In this document: positions 50,149 through 63,604 of the stretch, in pieces | Layout of the letters: each line of letters starts with the position of its first letter | How positions within the stretch are numbered: position 1 is the first letter of the stretch | Source: Paraspadella gotoi | Lineage: Eukaryota > Chaetognatha | Length of the DNA: 64,000 nt | Direction of reading: 5' to 3' | Assembly (NCBI GenBank): GCA_051294375.1 | Contig: CM119266.1 | Span: 21,279,987 to 21,343,986 of the forward strand | The notes under the pieces: generated by a model | Seen by the model: the letters and a program-made list of their open reading frames with translations, nothing else | Databases searched by the model: none | Told to the model about the DNA's origin: nothing | Translations under genes and position numbers: made by a program

Positions 50149-53100
50149 CTGGTGATCAGTAGGCGATTTCAGCTTCTGTACGCATCAACGTCTGCTTCGA
50201 AAGTGTTGTCCTATCAATGAGTTCTTTTGGTCAGCCGCCTGCTTTTACCACGCTCTATCGTGTTGAAGTTTCGATCAGGTGGCGTTGTGGGACTGCTTGG
50301 TTGTTTGTTGCGTTCAACGTGGATATTATGAAGTCCTGGGGGAGAGTGTCGATGTGCCGGTGTGTCCCCTTGAAGGTTTTTGGCCTTCCCCCTGCGTTCT
50401 GGTTGTTTTGAGTGATCGACCTTGATGGTTTGCATCTGGTCCTAGGTTGAACAGGTCGCAGGGGTGTAGTTAGGTTCCTTGTCTCAAACCAGGCTTGACT
50501 TGCCCGGGATGGTTCTGAATATTTTCAGCGACCTTTATTTGTTTGGTGACATATACTCCTTTCGTACTTTGCCAGCCCGTTTCTTTGGTTGAATCCCTCG
50601 TCCTCATGATTAGGGTAATTCGATCATTTCACTGAGCATGTCGAGTTCGGGATGACTCAACGAACCAATCTATGGCGGATATCGTTTTTTTTTCTGATGA
50701 AAGTATCGGGTCTCTTTGTTTTGCGGTTTTGCATATAGCCTTCTCTATATTGGCTTTCCTCTGTGAGAATCTTTGGTCTTACGAAATTCAAAGAATCTTG
50801 CTCTGAAAAGCTTGCATCCTCATTTAATTGTTTTTTTTGGCAACTAACGTGCCACGTGGGGGCGTGTCCGTGATAAGATCCAGATCGCTTCTGGGCTTTT
50901 GTTTGATGCGTAGACGGATTTTCGGCAAAACCTGTTCGTAATTTCGCCACTTCGTCGAACCCTGCTGGATAGAAGGGTGTGTCGAGGGGCGTCACTTGAC
51001 CTTGGTCAGTGAGCGGGTCAAGGAGTCGCAGGGTTGTCTTCACTTTTAACCTAAGGATGACTTCCTGGGTTGGCATTCTGTCTGATTTCCGTTATCCACC
51101 TGGTAGCATTGGTGGGTTAGGCAACTGTTTGTCTGTCAATGTTTGATCCATCACCCTTCTTGAAAGTACTGTGAACGGTGACGAGGGTGACGTTTCGTCC
51201 GGCAAGGTGTATCCTCTGAATTTTCGACACATCATGTTAAAGGCGAGTGTTTCTAGAATGTTGATTAATGCTTTATCCTATACTACTCGTCCGGAGAAAT
51301 GATTTTCGAATGAAAAGACAACGGGTAACTCGACGCCGTCCGCAGTGGGGTTTTAATGCCGCTCGGCATTGCGCTTGGTGCTTGGGCGATTGGCATATAT
51401 TTCTGTATGAGCCTGTGTTTAATTCTTGCATTCATTGAGGAGTTTTTAAACCAGGTGGATGATCTGATTTTCCTGACGAGCAAGGCTGCAGCATTTACAT
51501 GTGTTTTGCTCGTCAGTTTTGAAATCTTTTTTTGTCGATCAGGGTGAGGGCGTGGAGAGGTTGGGCGATGTAGGAGAAACGATGTGTTGAAGCATTGTAG
51601 TAATTTAGTGATGCTAGCATCGCCTGAGTTCTTTGCGTTTTTAGCGACTGCCTCTCAGTTTGATCTCCCTGACGGCGTCAAGTTTTTCTCTTTGGCGGCA
51701 TGAGTTTGCTTTTTGGACGAGTACTGAAGGCTAGGATTTTTATGTCCTCTTTCGCAGTAGCAGTACACTTTTTGTCATTTGAGGACGCACGTTTCCCTCT
51801 CTGCTCTCTGAGGAGGTCGCGTAATTCTTCTCGGCATGTCCTCTGGAGAACTTAGCTGTGAGTGATTAGATCGTCCGACATAGACGAGTACAAACTCTTT
51901 CACACATACTGTGGATAAGTCTTTGAAGATTTTCGTCAGCTAGCAATGGCTTGGAGCACGTTGACGGGCTGTTTGACGACCTCCCATGCGCAGTTTTATT
52001 CATCCAGCCAGTTGTGTCCGGCTCACGGCGAAGGTTGTGACGGTTTGGCAGCGGGTCTGGAGAGATTAACTTGGTGAAGCATGCTAAGATGTCGACCGAG
52101 CATTGGAGCCTCGTGTGGCTTGTAATTGCTCTACCCGATATCGATGCTATCGTTTGAGGCTCAGTTGCATAAGTAGAAATGTTGTTGTTGACAGCCGAGA
52201 GGTCACAGATTAGTCGGCCATTGTTTTGCAAGGTTTCATCATTCATTGCCTGATCCTGGCCTTCAGCGATCTGTGTCGCAGGTTTTTTAATGACGGAAGG
52301 CGTTCGAATAGGCTCTCGTTCCTTGTTCCTGGAAGAAAAGATGCCCAGCACTTCTCATAAACCTGCCCCAGATAATCGCATTGAGGGCGGCCTTTCTTCT
52401 GACCGGGTCCTGATTGGCGAAATTTTTGGTTTTCTTGGGCAGAGTCGTCGTTGGTGTTTCTGTAACCCAGTTCTACCCTTGTAGCTTTGAGAAATTGCCG
52501 CTCCTTGCCAGTCATTTATCGTGGATTTCGCCGAATTACATCTCGATATTTTCTCCGAAACACCAATGAACGAATATCCCAGACTAGTTATGGCCTTTTC
52601 TCTATAGGCTTGGGTCGACGTCTTGTAGAAAACTGTAGGTTTTAGAAAAGCTTCTTTTTTGCCTCGCTGCGTGCATAGGCTTCTGTTTTCTCTTTTGGCG
52701 GGGGCATACCTCGAATTAGCTTTAAGTTCTTCAGCAACTTGGCCTTGGTGATGTATTATGGTCGTGGCTGGGATGTGATCCTTTTCGGACCTTCCTTAGA
52801 ATGCCGGTTCCATATACGCCCAGACAGGTCAGCTTGTATCGTTGAGGTATTCGGTATATGCGTGCTATAGGCATTCTGGTCTCTAAAGGTGTAGTTCCAT
52901 CTTTGCCTGCGTTAGTGGATCATGGGGCGTGCTGTTCCCACAGTGGTCCGGGTTTGGCATCAAGTTCGATTCCCTCCTTTTCAGCTGATACCGTCTGCGA
53001 TGTACATTTTGTCAATGGTTTTTTTGCTTCGATGATCCAACCTCGTTCCGGTAAAGTTTTCCAAAACGCCTTGCTGGAGGTTTACCTTCATGGGGGGGGG

Positions 53101-56100
53101 GGGGGGGGGGGGGGGGGCGGGAGCGGAGGGCGGGCGGCGGCGGGGGGGGGGCACTGGGGGGGTGGTTCTGGCCATTTCTCGTCCTTTCGGCATGTATGGG
53201 TAAAGGTGGTTTGTTCATCGATGTTTCCCTGTTCCGTCGTGCGTCGTCGTCGTTTTCGTCGTTCGCGCGAGCCATCTTCGCCGCCTTTTTTAAGCCTCCG
53301 TCAGAATAGTACGTTCTCGTTAGTACTCTCGATTCCTAAGGTGTTGGTAATGGTCTGTTTGTCCATTGGACGGTCGAATTCGTCGCTCAGGTCTTTTCCT
53401 TTGTGATGCATGGTGTTTGCACTACCAACACAGAAGCTGATTTGGATGAGGGCCTGGGTTGGTGACTGCAAGGTTCCGGATGATTACTGTCTTGGATCGT
53501 TTTCGTACGGCTGAGCACTAAAATAACTGTTTTCAGAACACCGTTTTGGAACAATTAATCCTGAGGTATTATCCATTTCCCGTCAAAAAGTGATACGGTC
53601 CGGTGGCCCGTTTTGATAAGCGCAGAGGGCTCCGTGGTTAGACCATGCCTTGTCAGTCCCCATTCTTCAAAATCGACTTTTCTTGGTACCTCACTATCAG
53701 TGTGGTGGATGCGAGGCGCCCGTATCGTATAGTCAGGCTGGCGGGATGCTACAGCGATTAACTGGCTCGGAGAATGTAGCTGTTCTACCTGTTGGAACAG
53801 GCCAAGGTCTGATAGTCATCCACACTAGGAGTCTTAAGGATCCAGAGTCCCAATTCTGCACCGTGTTGGTTATTCTTTTCCGGGCAGTGCCGGAGCATGT
53901 CCATATTCACATCTCGGTGAGTTTCCTGGCATTTCGCTTTTTTACCAAGAGAGGGAACAATCTCCGGGGTTGGTGAACATTCAATTTCTATTGCCGTCGT
54001 GATCGTTGCTGGTGAGAGATTCCCATGCAGCCTGTTTGTGTCGCCGGCTATTAATGCTATTGGTAGGAATTGTTTTTGGCTACCGGCTGTCGTAATTTCC
54101 TTAGGCCAATCCTCTCACTACTGTTTGTGCCGGGTTCGGCTGTTCTTTTGTTTTGCTGGGGCGGTGTGGGTAGTGCGATGGGAGAGTAATTCGAGAGAAC
54201 TGACTGACTGGTCGAGTTGGTCGATCGTCATTTTGACTCTGATGTGACTTCGAGCCACGATGGAGGTGCAGAGTGTCGAAGATTTGGTACAAGTTTGGCT
54301 GACTCGTGTGTTCGGTCGATTGACGGATCGGACTTCGTTTGGTTTGAATTGGTTGGTTGATTTAAAACTGATTGGTGAACATGCGTCATATAGCTTTTGG
54401 CTCTCCTCATTAAATTGGCACAAGCTTTCGATCTCGAAATGAATGGCTTTTTTTTTGCTCTGATGTGTTCTTGTGAAGCGGTTCCAATTCTTGCCTCTCA
54501 TTTCTTGTGTAGAAACTTGTTTGCGAGGGCTTAAGTTCTGTTGGCTTTGTCCAGTAGGTTTTTTATATTGTTTATCACCAAATTCGGTGCGCTGGTGATT
54601 TCCCTCTTAAGGCCTAATTTCGCACAAGTAGGTAATGTAGAACGGCTTTTAACTGGTTTTACCCTGTAGGTGAGGCTTCGAATTTTCTAGTTTATTTATC
54701 GACATTTATTTATCTCCAGTTCTTTGTAAGGAAAATCTTTTTAGCGTTGTTGTTGTTACATTTATTTATTTTTGATATCTCGTTTTCGGACTTTTGCTGA
54801 GCTTGAGATTTATCGACAGGGTTTGTATATTAGAATTCGTTTATGTTATACAATTATCTAAAAGCATGGGTTGAGCTCTATCCATATTTCTCTTCCTTTT
54901 CGCCCACGAAACTTTTTGTTTTCTGTTCGCACACCCTTTCTAATCGTCACATAACCTAACTTGGCTTTTGTCATTTTTTCCAATTACGCGGTTTTTGAAC
55001 GATTTTCCTCTCCTGTAATCGCCTGTGGGACTCGCAGTCGATTCTTGTGATCGAAAAGCGATCCTCATCCACTTGGCGATCCTTCTCGGGCGATACGATT
55101 GGGCGTCCGCTTCGTCCAGCCCTCCTTCTTGGCGATCCTTTCATTATCTTATCGGCTCATGTTATTCTAGCCTCCTCTTAGTAACATGTTGAGTCGTTGT
55201 TATATGTAGTATGGCCAAGGCGCATAGCCTTCGGGTTCCTATCGTTCAGTCTGTCCCTTTTTGCTCGCAAGGGCGTTTGTACTAACTTATTCTCTGTCGT
55301 CCTCGGAGACAGTTTTTACAGATCTTCTCCATGACGGATGGCCTGGACGTGTTAGTATTTTTCTTGAGGTACCCCTCTAATTTATCATTCTATCGCCTTT
55401 CCAAGGCCGACGGGTTTCACCGTGTTTCGACGCAGTGAATGTCGTGCCTATCAGAATTTACTGACGTCGATGTCACCGGACACGATAAGGCTTTCGTAAG
55501 GGCTTCTACGAGCATTTGGGCGACGTAAGTCAGGGATGGAAGCCTGATCCTTTTTCCCTGACGGTTTCAAAATTTTTCGCTTTGCAGCGTATAATGAGAG
55601 CTAGCCCGTAAATTTGGGCGTGAAATAAGCCCGATCTAACCATCGATCTTCGCTATCAGGTCGAGGGCTTCGGCGATGCTTTATGGTGGAGCCCTCGCAC
55701 GAACGCCTACAAGGCCTGAAGCCAACATAGTTTTGATTTATGGGCTCGCATCGTACCGGCTGGCGATCGCTTGTACCGCCCTAGCGAGGCGGGCCAGCGC
55801 TAACTGTGTTGGTCTCAAACCTATGTGCTGTTGTGTCGGAGGGAGTTCCTTGAAGGCCATCGTTATAAAAGCTTCTCGAGAGAAAGTCGGCTGGGGATCG
55901 GAGTCGGTGTCTTAATCTTTTCCAGTTCGATGGGTTCTGTCTCTCGGGAACAGAGGGTGTACGAGGCTGGGTCGCCCTCTCTCCCGCTCTCCAGATGGTG
56001 TTCATCTCGAAGGATTTCTGATCAAGTTTTCCAACTCGATGGTTGTCGGAATCTAGAAGGAGTTACAACTGGGGTTGGTCCTGGACGAGTTGTTTGCTGA

Positions 56101-57059
56101 GGTTGTGATATTATTAGTATTCCCCGAAGGAAGCTGTGGTAGATGTCGTTGATGTCCGTTGGTTGTTGTTGTTGCTAAGAACGTTTCCCGGGTTGAGTCG
56201 CCGCGTTGGTTTGTTGTTGTTGCTACCTGGGTCAATCATCTCGCTTTCATCATTCCCACGGAGAGTGCGTCATTTTGTTCCCAAGTTGCTATATACCATG
56301 TCATTTTACGCGGCCACTTTAGAGGACGGCGATTTCTTGTCTGTTGTGCAGATTGACGTCGTTGATCTATCTTGAGCACTTGGAGGGTAACCTCTGCTTG
56401 CTCGTTGCCCAATTGGCAGTGTTGCTGCATGAGTAACACTGAGTTCGAAGGTAATGTGAAACTCGAGGTCTTGTGCTTGTTATAGTGCTCTGCTAACCAT
56501 GTTTTTGCTCCATGAGCGGTCGCTTCGTGGTCCGGTTCGTCCAGGCTTTTTTTTCCAATCTGCCTTGGCGGGTTCGCGCGATTGGGTGGCGGGGTTTGCC
56601 GTCCAGCTTACACTAAGGTGGCGTGGTTCTTGATAGTGGCTGGTAAAGCTGGGTTCCTTCTTGCGTGGAGACGTGGTGAGTCGAATCCACTCCTGGTCAC
56701 CACAAATAAGTAAGCAGCAGGGATTTCTAGGCGAAACCAAAAGTGGATTTTATTTCTTCAAGAAAATCAGACGTTAATACACGGTGGTCAATTTTTTGGG
56801 GCAGAGTGAATCAATACGTTTCTGGGTTGCTCTTTTATATCGTTCATCGATAGAGGCATGGGTAAATTTACAGGGCGGAAAGAAGCCATGTGGCTCATTG
56901 GCCGGTGCCATTTGTTTCTTGCAACTGAAAATGTTCCATTCTTGTCTTGGCTGGCTTTTTCTGGCTTCGCGTCGTTTGAGCCCGATTTACCGATTCTATA
57001 CATTTCTTAGATTCTTCTGACGATGGAAGTCAAAGAAAAATATTATTGGAAGTTAAACA
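50149..57059 (-). pseudogene. 7 kb block without intact frames; possible decayed retroelement (copy 2)
   Basis: This copy matches 34990-41900 at offset 15,159 with every compared frame unchanged. The zinc-knuckle-like stretch falls in 52515-52243. The same uncertainty applies as for copy 1. Confidence 0.25.
53092..53117 (+). repeat. 26-base G homopolymer (copy 2)
   Basis: Same length and flanks as the run at 37933-37958. Confidence 0.9.
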
Positions 57060-57513
57060 AATGAGTAAGTGGCGTCGTTAACTGAGTATTTGTCAAAGGC
57101 TATATATATTTTGTTCATAGGGATTATAGTTTATTTGTTCTGAAAATGTGTAACTAAAAAAATTGTCTTATAAAGCTGGCTTCTTTATTGCTTCTCTTTC
57201 TCATCTATCTTCTCATATCACTCTCGGAGAAACTATGACGAAATCTCTCTCTTCTCTCTCTCTCTCTCTCTCCTTTTTTTTGTCCTCATAAAATCTTTCT
57301 ATTTAATCTCCGCCATTTTATTACCGTCGCTTTCTTTTTTCTCAATACAAAATCCAAATTTACTCTGCGAGATTTCTTCGTGATTTTTTTCCCTAAATTC
57401 TGATTATTCTTTTATTATCATACGAGGAGAGACCTAATAATGCGTTTCGTTGGCGGGAGAACTGTCCAGCCTCTCTCTCTCTCTCTCTCTTCTCTCTCTT
57501 CTCTCTCTGCTCT

Positions 57514-57545
<32 letters not shown>

Positions 57546-57583
57546 CTTTCACTCATACACGCATTTGTTTGTTTTATTTACGA

Positions 57584-57824
57584 TGAATGATTCATCGCGT
57601 CAATGAATTACTATCATCGCATCAATGACATGACTCATCATCAGTATCAATGAATGATTATCATCATATCAATGAATGACTATCATCGCATCCATCATTT
57701 GATTATCATCACATCAGTCATTTTGTTTATCATCGCATGCAATTATTGGTTATCATCGCGTCAATATTTGGTTATATCGCATCAATATTTGGTTATCATC
57801 GCATAAATATTTGGTTATCATGAA
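57584..57824 (+). repeat. About 21-bp tandem repeat (copy 2)
   Basis: Same sequence as 42425-42665. Confidence 0.85.
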
Positions 57825-58294
57825 AAAGAAGGCTCGATCCTATTGCTTTTAAGATTTTTTTTCTCTAGATTTTTATCTAAATATTTTTAAAAATAATTTT
57901 AGGTCGGATCTGCTTATCAGCAGATCCCGACTCTATAATTCACTTGTCGGTCGTCGTGTGTGATTTGAGCTGGATATAAAAGTTTCGGATGGAATCGTCC
58001 GAGTGGAAATGAGTTTAAATGGAAAAAACAAAACCTGTATCACTAATTGACTTATGCTTCTTTTCCTTTTATATTAAATGGTATATTCAGGATGTATGAA
58101 TAAATCAAATATAATCAGTTAATTAATCAATAGTCAATTAATTAATCAATAATTTTCATGTAAATCAGCTAGATATAAAGTTTTGACCGAATTGTGCCAG
58201 TGGAAATGAGTTTAAATGGAAAAACATAGAGTCACATGATTCTTTGATGATTTATGATTACAATAATGTTTTAATAATTTAATTAATCTAACTT

Positions 58295-58707
58295 GGAAAA
58301 ATGTTGCAATTTAAAAAAATGATGCAAGTTGAAAAAATGATGCAAGTGAAAAAAATGATGCAAGTTGAAAAAATGATGCAAGTGAAAAAATGATGCAAGT
58401 TGAAAAAATGATGCAAGTTGGAATAAAATGATGCAAGTTGAAAAAATGATGCAACGTTGAAAAAAGATGCAAGTTGAAAAAAATGATGCAAGTTGAAAAA
58501 ATGATGCAAGTTGAAAAAATGATGCAAGTGAAAAAATGATGCCAGTTGAAAAAATGATGGCAAGTTGAAAAAATGATGCAATGTTGAAAAAATGATGCAA
58601 GTTGAAAAAATGATGCAAGTTTGAAAAATGATGCAGTTGAAAAAAATGATGCCAAGTTGAAAAAAAATGATGCAAGTTGAAAAAATGATGCAAGTTAAAA
58701 AAATTAA
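58295..58707. repeat. 18-bp minisatellite, about 23 units (copy 2)
   Basis: It appears identical to 43136-43548, including every irregular unit, which is unexpected for a fast-evolving array in two independent loci. Confidence 0.95.
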
Positions 58708-59529
58708 AAGCATTAGGATCGTCGGCAATTGCATAATTCGAGAGAGAGATGAGAGAGAGAGAGAGAGAGAAATAAAAAGGTAATTCAAAGCTTGAAATAT
58801 TACAATAGCAAAATGATAACATGCACGAATGCGATGCATAATTTACGATTCAATCCTAATTCAATTTTTTTTAACAAAAACGCAGAGAGAGAGACGAGAG
58901 AGAGAGATCGTTTTCGGACGAATCAGCAGCTGCAGCAGCAGAGGCAGCCAGAAAAAAAGAAAGAAATCAAATGCAGCACAGAAGCAGCAGGAGAAAGAGA
59001 GAAAAAGAAAGAGCCCCTGCAGAGCCTTTCTGCAGACATCGTTTTTTTCCCCGATGATCAGCCTGGGGAAAAGAGAGAGTAGGATAGCTACAATAATTAA
59101 AAGAGAAAAATCAGTTAATTAATCAATAAAAATTAATCAGTCAATTTATCCATCAATTAATTATTCAATCAATCAATTTATTATCTATTAATTTAATTAT
59201 TCAATCAATCAATTTATTTTATCTATTATTTAATTATTCAATCAATCAATCAAGTCAATCATCATCGCATTATTCTCATCGTCGTCATTGCTCTTTGTCA
59301 TGGTTAGTGACGAAAATACCTAAAACAAACATTCGAAATCAATATAATTAACTAATTGCCTAATTAATTGCCTCATCGAGTGAGATGGGGGCATTGCCTG
59401 GAATTTTGTATGTGGGTAGGAAAGTGGTGTGATTGAACAGGAAAACAAGTTTCGATGAAATTGTTTGAGTGGAAATCGAGTGTTAAATGGAAAAAACAAA
59501 AAAACCTGTTCACTAATTGATTACTGCTC

Positions 59530-59554
59530 NNNNNNNNNNNNNNNNNNNNNNNNN
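59530..59554. other. Assembly gap (25 N) after the second 15 kb unit
   Basis: Placeholder gap at exactly the base equivalent to 44371. Confidence 1.
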
Positions 59555-59594
<40 letters not shown>

Positions 59595-59607
59595 GAGGAG
59601 AGAGAGC

Positions 59608-59700
<93 letters not shown>

Positions 59701-59812
59701 TCCTCTTTTAGTAAAAAATGTCTTAAGTTGGAACAAGAGTCCGGAAGGCCTAAAGTTTGTTCTAAAAAAAGTATAACTTTACATCATTCGAAATTCTCTC
59801 TTCACTCTCTCT

Positions 59813-59887
<75 letters not shown>

Positions 59888-59900
59888 CTCTGCTCTCTCT
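59555..59900. repeat. Third, truncated copy of the tandem unit's GA/CT segment
   Basis: Straight after the gap a GA tract leads into GATCCTCTTTTAGTAAAAAA, then GAACAAGAGTCCGGAAGGCC and AACTTTACATCATTCG, then a long CT tract. This matches 34533-34918 and, more closely, 49680-50060. The unique sequence beyond about 59900 differs from both copies. Confidence 0.8.
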
Positions 59901-60004
59901 CTCTCTCTATCTCTCCTCTCTTTTTCTCTCCTTTTTTCTCCGAAAAAGAAAATTGACGATGATTATTGCCAAGTTGAATTATCGTTGCTATATTTTTCTC
60001 CCAC

Positions 60005-60105
60005 AGCGCCCCGCCCTCGTCGTCATGGAAGTCGTCGTTTTCGTCGTCGTTTTTGTCGTCGTCGTCGTCGTAGACGTCCTCGGCGTTTTCGTCGTCGTCG
60101 TACAC
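60005..60105. repeat. (CGT)n triplet cluster
   Basis: GTCGTCGTTTTCGTCG-type repeats, open in several frames with V-, R- or D-runs; not a gene. 60106-60545 is AT-rich without a gene. Confidence 0.8.
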
Positions 60106-60545
60106 AAAGTCTTTCACTTCAGTGGAAACAAAAAGCAAAATGTGGAAACAAAAGCGCAGCGCGATGCACTTCATTGAGCCAAGCGAAAACTTTCCGAGTT
60201 TATATTCTTTTTTTTTTCAAAGTATAGTTTGAATGAATTTTATATTTATTTAATTCGTTATAATATTTTAATTCTCTCATTGAAAGAACTTGCGACAAAA
60301 TTAGCCCAGTTGTTATGTAAATTGTTTCAATGATATTCGCAAAATCGAAAACTGTATCACAACTCACATTAATACTTCACTGCCGCTGTAAGAAATTCCG
60401 AGGTTTCGAACTCCCTCCGATATCGTTAGTTTTTTTTTGTTTTTTTTTTCGTGAAATACTCCGCTTGACTTTAACGATTCGAAGCTGAGATTAGTTTTTG
60501 CTGAAAGAATAAGAAACGAAGACAAAAAAGAAACTATGACGAAAA

Positions 60546-60734
60546 NNNNNNNNNNNNNNNNNNNNNNNNNNNNNNNNNNNNNNNNNNNNNNNNNNNNNNN
60601 NNNNNNNNNNNNNNNNNNNNNNNNNNNNNNNNNNNNNNNNNNNNNNNNNNNNNNNNNNNNNNNNNNNNNNNNNNNNNNNNNNNNNNNNNNNNNNNNNNNN
60701 NNNNNNNNNNNNNNNNNNNNNNNNNNNNNNNNNN
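60546..60734. other. Assembly gap (189 N)
   Basis: N run. Flanking 60735-61250 is pyrimidine-rich, then AT-rich, without a supported gene. Confidence 1.
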
Positions 60735-61254
60735 TCATTAACTCCCTCTCCCTCCGTCAGTTTGTCCGTTTGCACCACCAGAGGCGCCGTCGTCGGATTG
60801 TAATATTCGGTGTCGTCATCTTCTCTCTTCATTTCGCCCTTGATTCGTCTCATCTTCCTCATCTCTTCTCCTCTACTCATCTTCTCATTCTCGTCCTCTT
60901 TTCTTCCTCCTCTTCTTCTAACCGATACATCATCCTCTCACCTTGACTCTTTGTCATTCTGTCACCTCAGTTTCCATGGCCTATCAACTCTAAAGTTTAG
61001 TTATTTTTATAAATATTTTAAGCTGCTCTAAGGCATTTCTTCTATGAAGCGCCTATAGGCAAAAACAAATTTGACATATACTCAAATCTGGTTGAACCAA
61101 AAAATTCCGATCCCTTTCAAGACTTTTACAACTTCAAAAATAAAACTATGTCTTAAAAACTTATCAAGAAAAATATAGGTATAGTATAGGTAATAAAGAA
61201 TAATATTGAAAAGTTACCATACATACACGGCTATTATCATATTAACATTTTAAT

Positions 61255-62095
61255 TTACCTCGCCATCCTAAATTCCACCGCGCTAAAACTCATCCCAACC
61301 TTCGATCCTTTCTCACCCAATCCGCTCTCCACCCAGCACCCCCGCTCGGCCCCCTTCCATCGCCCTCTCGCCACCCCTTCCACTCTACTCCACTTCCCTC
61401 CACCCCTCACCCTCCGCTTGCTATGGTGTATTATATGAGAAGAAAACGCGAGGGCGCGGGAATCAGAGGGCCGATTGCACGGAGGCGGCATTTATCTTTC
61501 CCGCTCAACTTCCACAATCCGGCGCCAGGTGTCGCAATCTACCGGTAACAGCGAAAAACTCTCTCTCTCTCTCCCTCTCCTCCTCTCTCATCTTCTCTCC
61601 TTCTCTCTCTCTCATCTCTCTCTCTACTGCTCTCTCTCCTCTCTCTCTCTCATCTAACTGAGAGACACACTACAAACGCAAGCACTATCACATACTCCAC
61701 GTTCGCTCACGTCAGAAAAAAAAAAAGAAGAAACAGCGAAGAACAAACTGAATCTTCTCACCCTTTCCGACGCTAACCCTACCCCCCGGCACCGCCTTCC
61801 CTCCCCCTCTTCCTTCTCCTCCCTCTTCCTCTCCCCCCTCTTTTCCGATTCTCCGCCAAGCGGTTTTTTTTTTTCGCCGTCGTTTTTCCTCGTCTTCGCT
61901 ATTCCGCGGACCCCTGCAATGTTGCAATCTATCCTTTCCAAAATGAAGGTCCACCAGGTTGACACTTTGGCACAACCTAAAACCCATCAATTATGAGGAA
62001 GATCCTCTGGCGGGCGGGCGGCGTGCGGCGGTCGGCGGCGGAGAGCGGCAGCGGGTGCGGCGGCCGATCCTAGCGAAAGCCGGAGTCCGCCGCCA
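61255..62095. other. Pyrimidine-rich sequence with CT tract and GC-rich patch
   Basis: CT-rich 61559-61652, pyrimidine-rich 61780-61860 and CpG-rich 62005-62095. Frames on both strands are compositional. 62100-62530 is AT-rich with one dispersed repeat. Confidence 0.5.
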
Positions 62096-62224
62096 AAAAA
62101 GATGTTCTTCTTTTTTCCTTATTTTATTTTGGCAAGGAAAAAAAATGAGATGTTTTTTTTGGGGGGGAATTTTCGCATTTTTTTAGAATATTGAAATTAA
62201 CAAAAATTACATGATAAGTTAAAT

Positions 62225-62320
62225 TGAATACAACCAATATTAAAATTATCTATGCTTGCGCCCTGACTTGAGCTATAGAGGTTTAAGGCCTCCATTATAA
62301 CTTGGCAAGTTAATAAATGA
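62225..62320 (+). repeat. Dispersed repeat shared with 28580-28710
   Basis: Shares GCGCCCTGACTTGAG and GAGGTTTAAGGCCTCCAT with the intronic copy. Too short for family assignment. Confidence 0.6.
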
Positions 62321-62539
62321 ATAATTAAAACGTTTTGAATAGTATTATATATAAGTCAAGATCAATCGAGTATTCTCTTTTCCGCCAAGAACGACAAAAA
62401 GTTATAGGTGATTAGAAAATATTTCCAATACAATTTAATACTTTCGTAACATTTAAATTGAAAAAACAACTTATGGCAATAGTAATCCATCATTGCTCTC
62501 GTTCTCCGTTCTCCCTCGTCTGCCTCGACGATGATAATA

Positions 62540-63535
62540 CCTGTCTATTTCCCATCTCAATTCTACTTTTTCCCTGATATACTCCTCCTCGATCTTCTTC
62601 CTCCATCGCCCAGCGTTTCGCATTCAACTCTACGTTGTTCCCCATCTCATCTTCCGCCACTTTCCCCAGTTCATTTATCTCCTTTTGCGCGATCCATCTC
62701 TCACCTTCTTTCCAACCATCTCCCATCCTCTTTACCCATCTCAACTCTTCCACTCATTTCTTCCACATTCTCAACTCTTCCACGCCTTCTGTTCCCATCT
62801 CAATCTAAACTGCCACTTCTTCCCACGCTTAACCTTTACCCATCCAGCTCTTCCTCTTCCCATCTCAACTCATCGCCACCTTCTTTCCCCATCTCAACTT
62901 CCCACCTTCTTCCCATTCTCAACTCTTCCCAACCTTCTTCATTCAACCACTCTACCCAATCATCCCTTACCCATCATCAAACTCTCCTCTATTCCATCTC
63001 AACGCTTGCCCACCACTTCTTTCCCATCTCCATCTCTTCCCACTTCTTTGCCATCTTCATTCCTTCCCACCGTTTTCCCAACTCACTCTTCCCACCTTCT
63101 TATCCCATTCTTCACTCTTCCCACATTCTCCCATACCTCAACTCTCCGCCACCTTCCCATCTCAACTCTCATCCCCCTTTCTTTCCGCATCTCAAACTTC
63201 CACCTTCCTTTCCATCTCAACTTGCTCCAATCTATTTCCTCCATTCTCACCTCCCACCTTCTTTCCCATCTCAGACTCTTCGCCACCTATCATTTCCCAT
63301 CTCATCGTTCCCACCTTCAATTTCCCATCTCAATGCTCTTCCACCCTTCTTTCCCATCTTCAACTATCGTCCTTGCCCACTCCTCCCACCTTCTTTCCCA
63401 TCTCAACTCTTCCACCCTTCTTCCGGCAATCTTCAACTCTTCCATCATTCCTTCCCATCTCCAACTGCTTCACACCTTCTTTCCCATACCTAAACGTCAT
63501 TCGCCACCTTCTTTCCACATCTCAAATGATAACGG
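62540..63535 (+). repeat. About 27-bp degenerate pyrimidine minisatellite
   Basis: Units approximate CCCATCTCAACTCTTCCCAC followed by CTTCTTT, with roughly 30 degenerate copies and frequent indels. It holds overlapping open frames of 320 and 304 codons made only of serine-, proline- and leucine-rich repeat translation. The 1-100 segment at the left edge has similar composition. Confidence 0.85.
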
Positions 63536-63604
63536 CTCCCGCCAGACCGTTCTTTTCATTTCTTCCCACGCCACATTCTCATCACAAGACGACAAGTGAG
63601 TCAT

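Larger units (their letters stand above)
44396..59529. repeat. 15 kb unit, copy 2 of a tandem pair
   Basis: The left part (44396-50077) aligns with 29354-34918 but with very many one- and two-base indels, a replaced segment near 45236-45535 and about 190 extra bases near 47590-47780. The right part (50078-59529) looks identical to 34919-44370, including a 26-base G run. It ends at another 25-N gap at exactly the equivalent base, just after ATTACTGCTC. Confidence 0.85.

Noticed and set aside
62531-63599. Open frames of 320 and 304 codons on the plus strand
   Set aside because: They lie wholly in a degenerate 27-bp pyrimidine repeat and translate to serine/proline/leucine repeats in overlapping frames.
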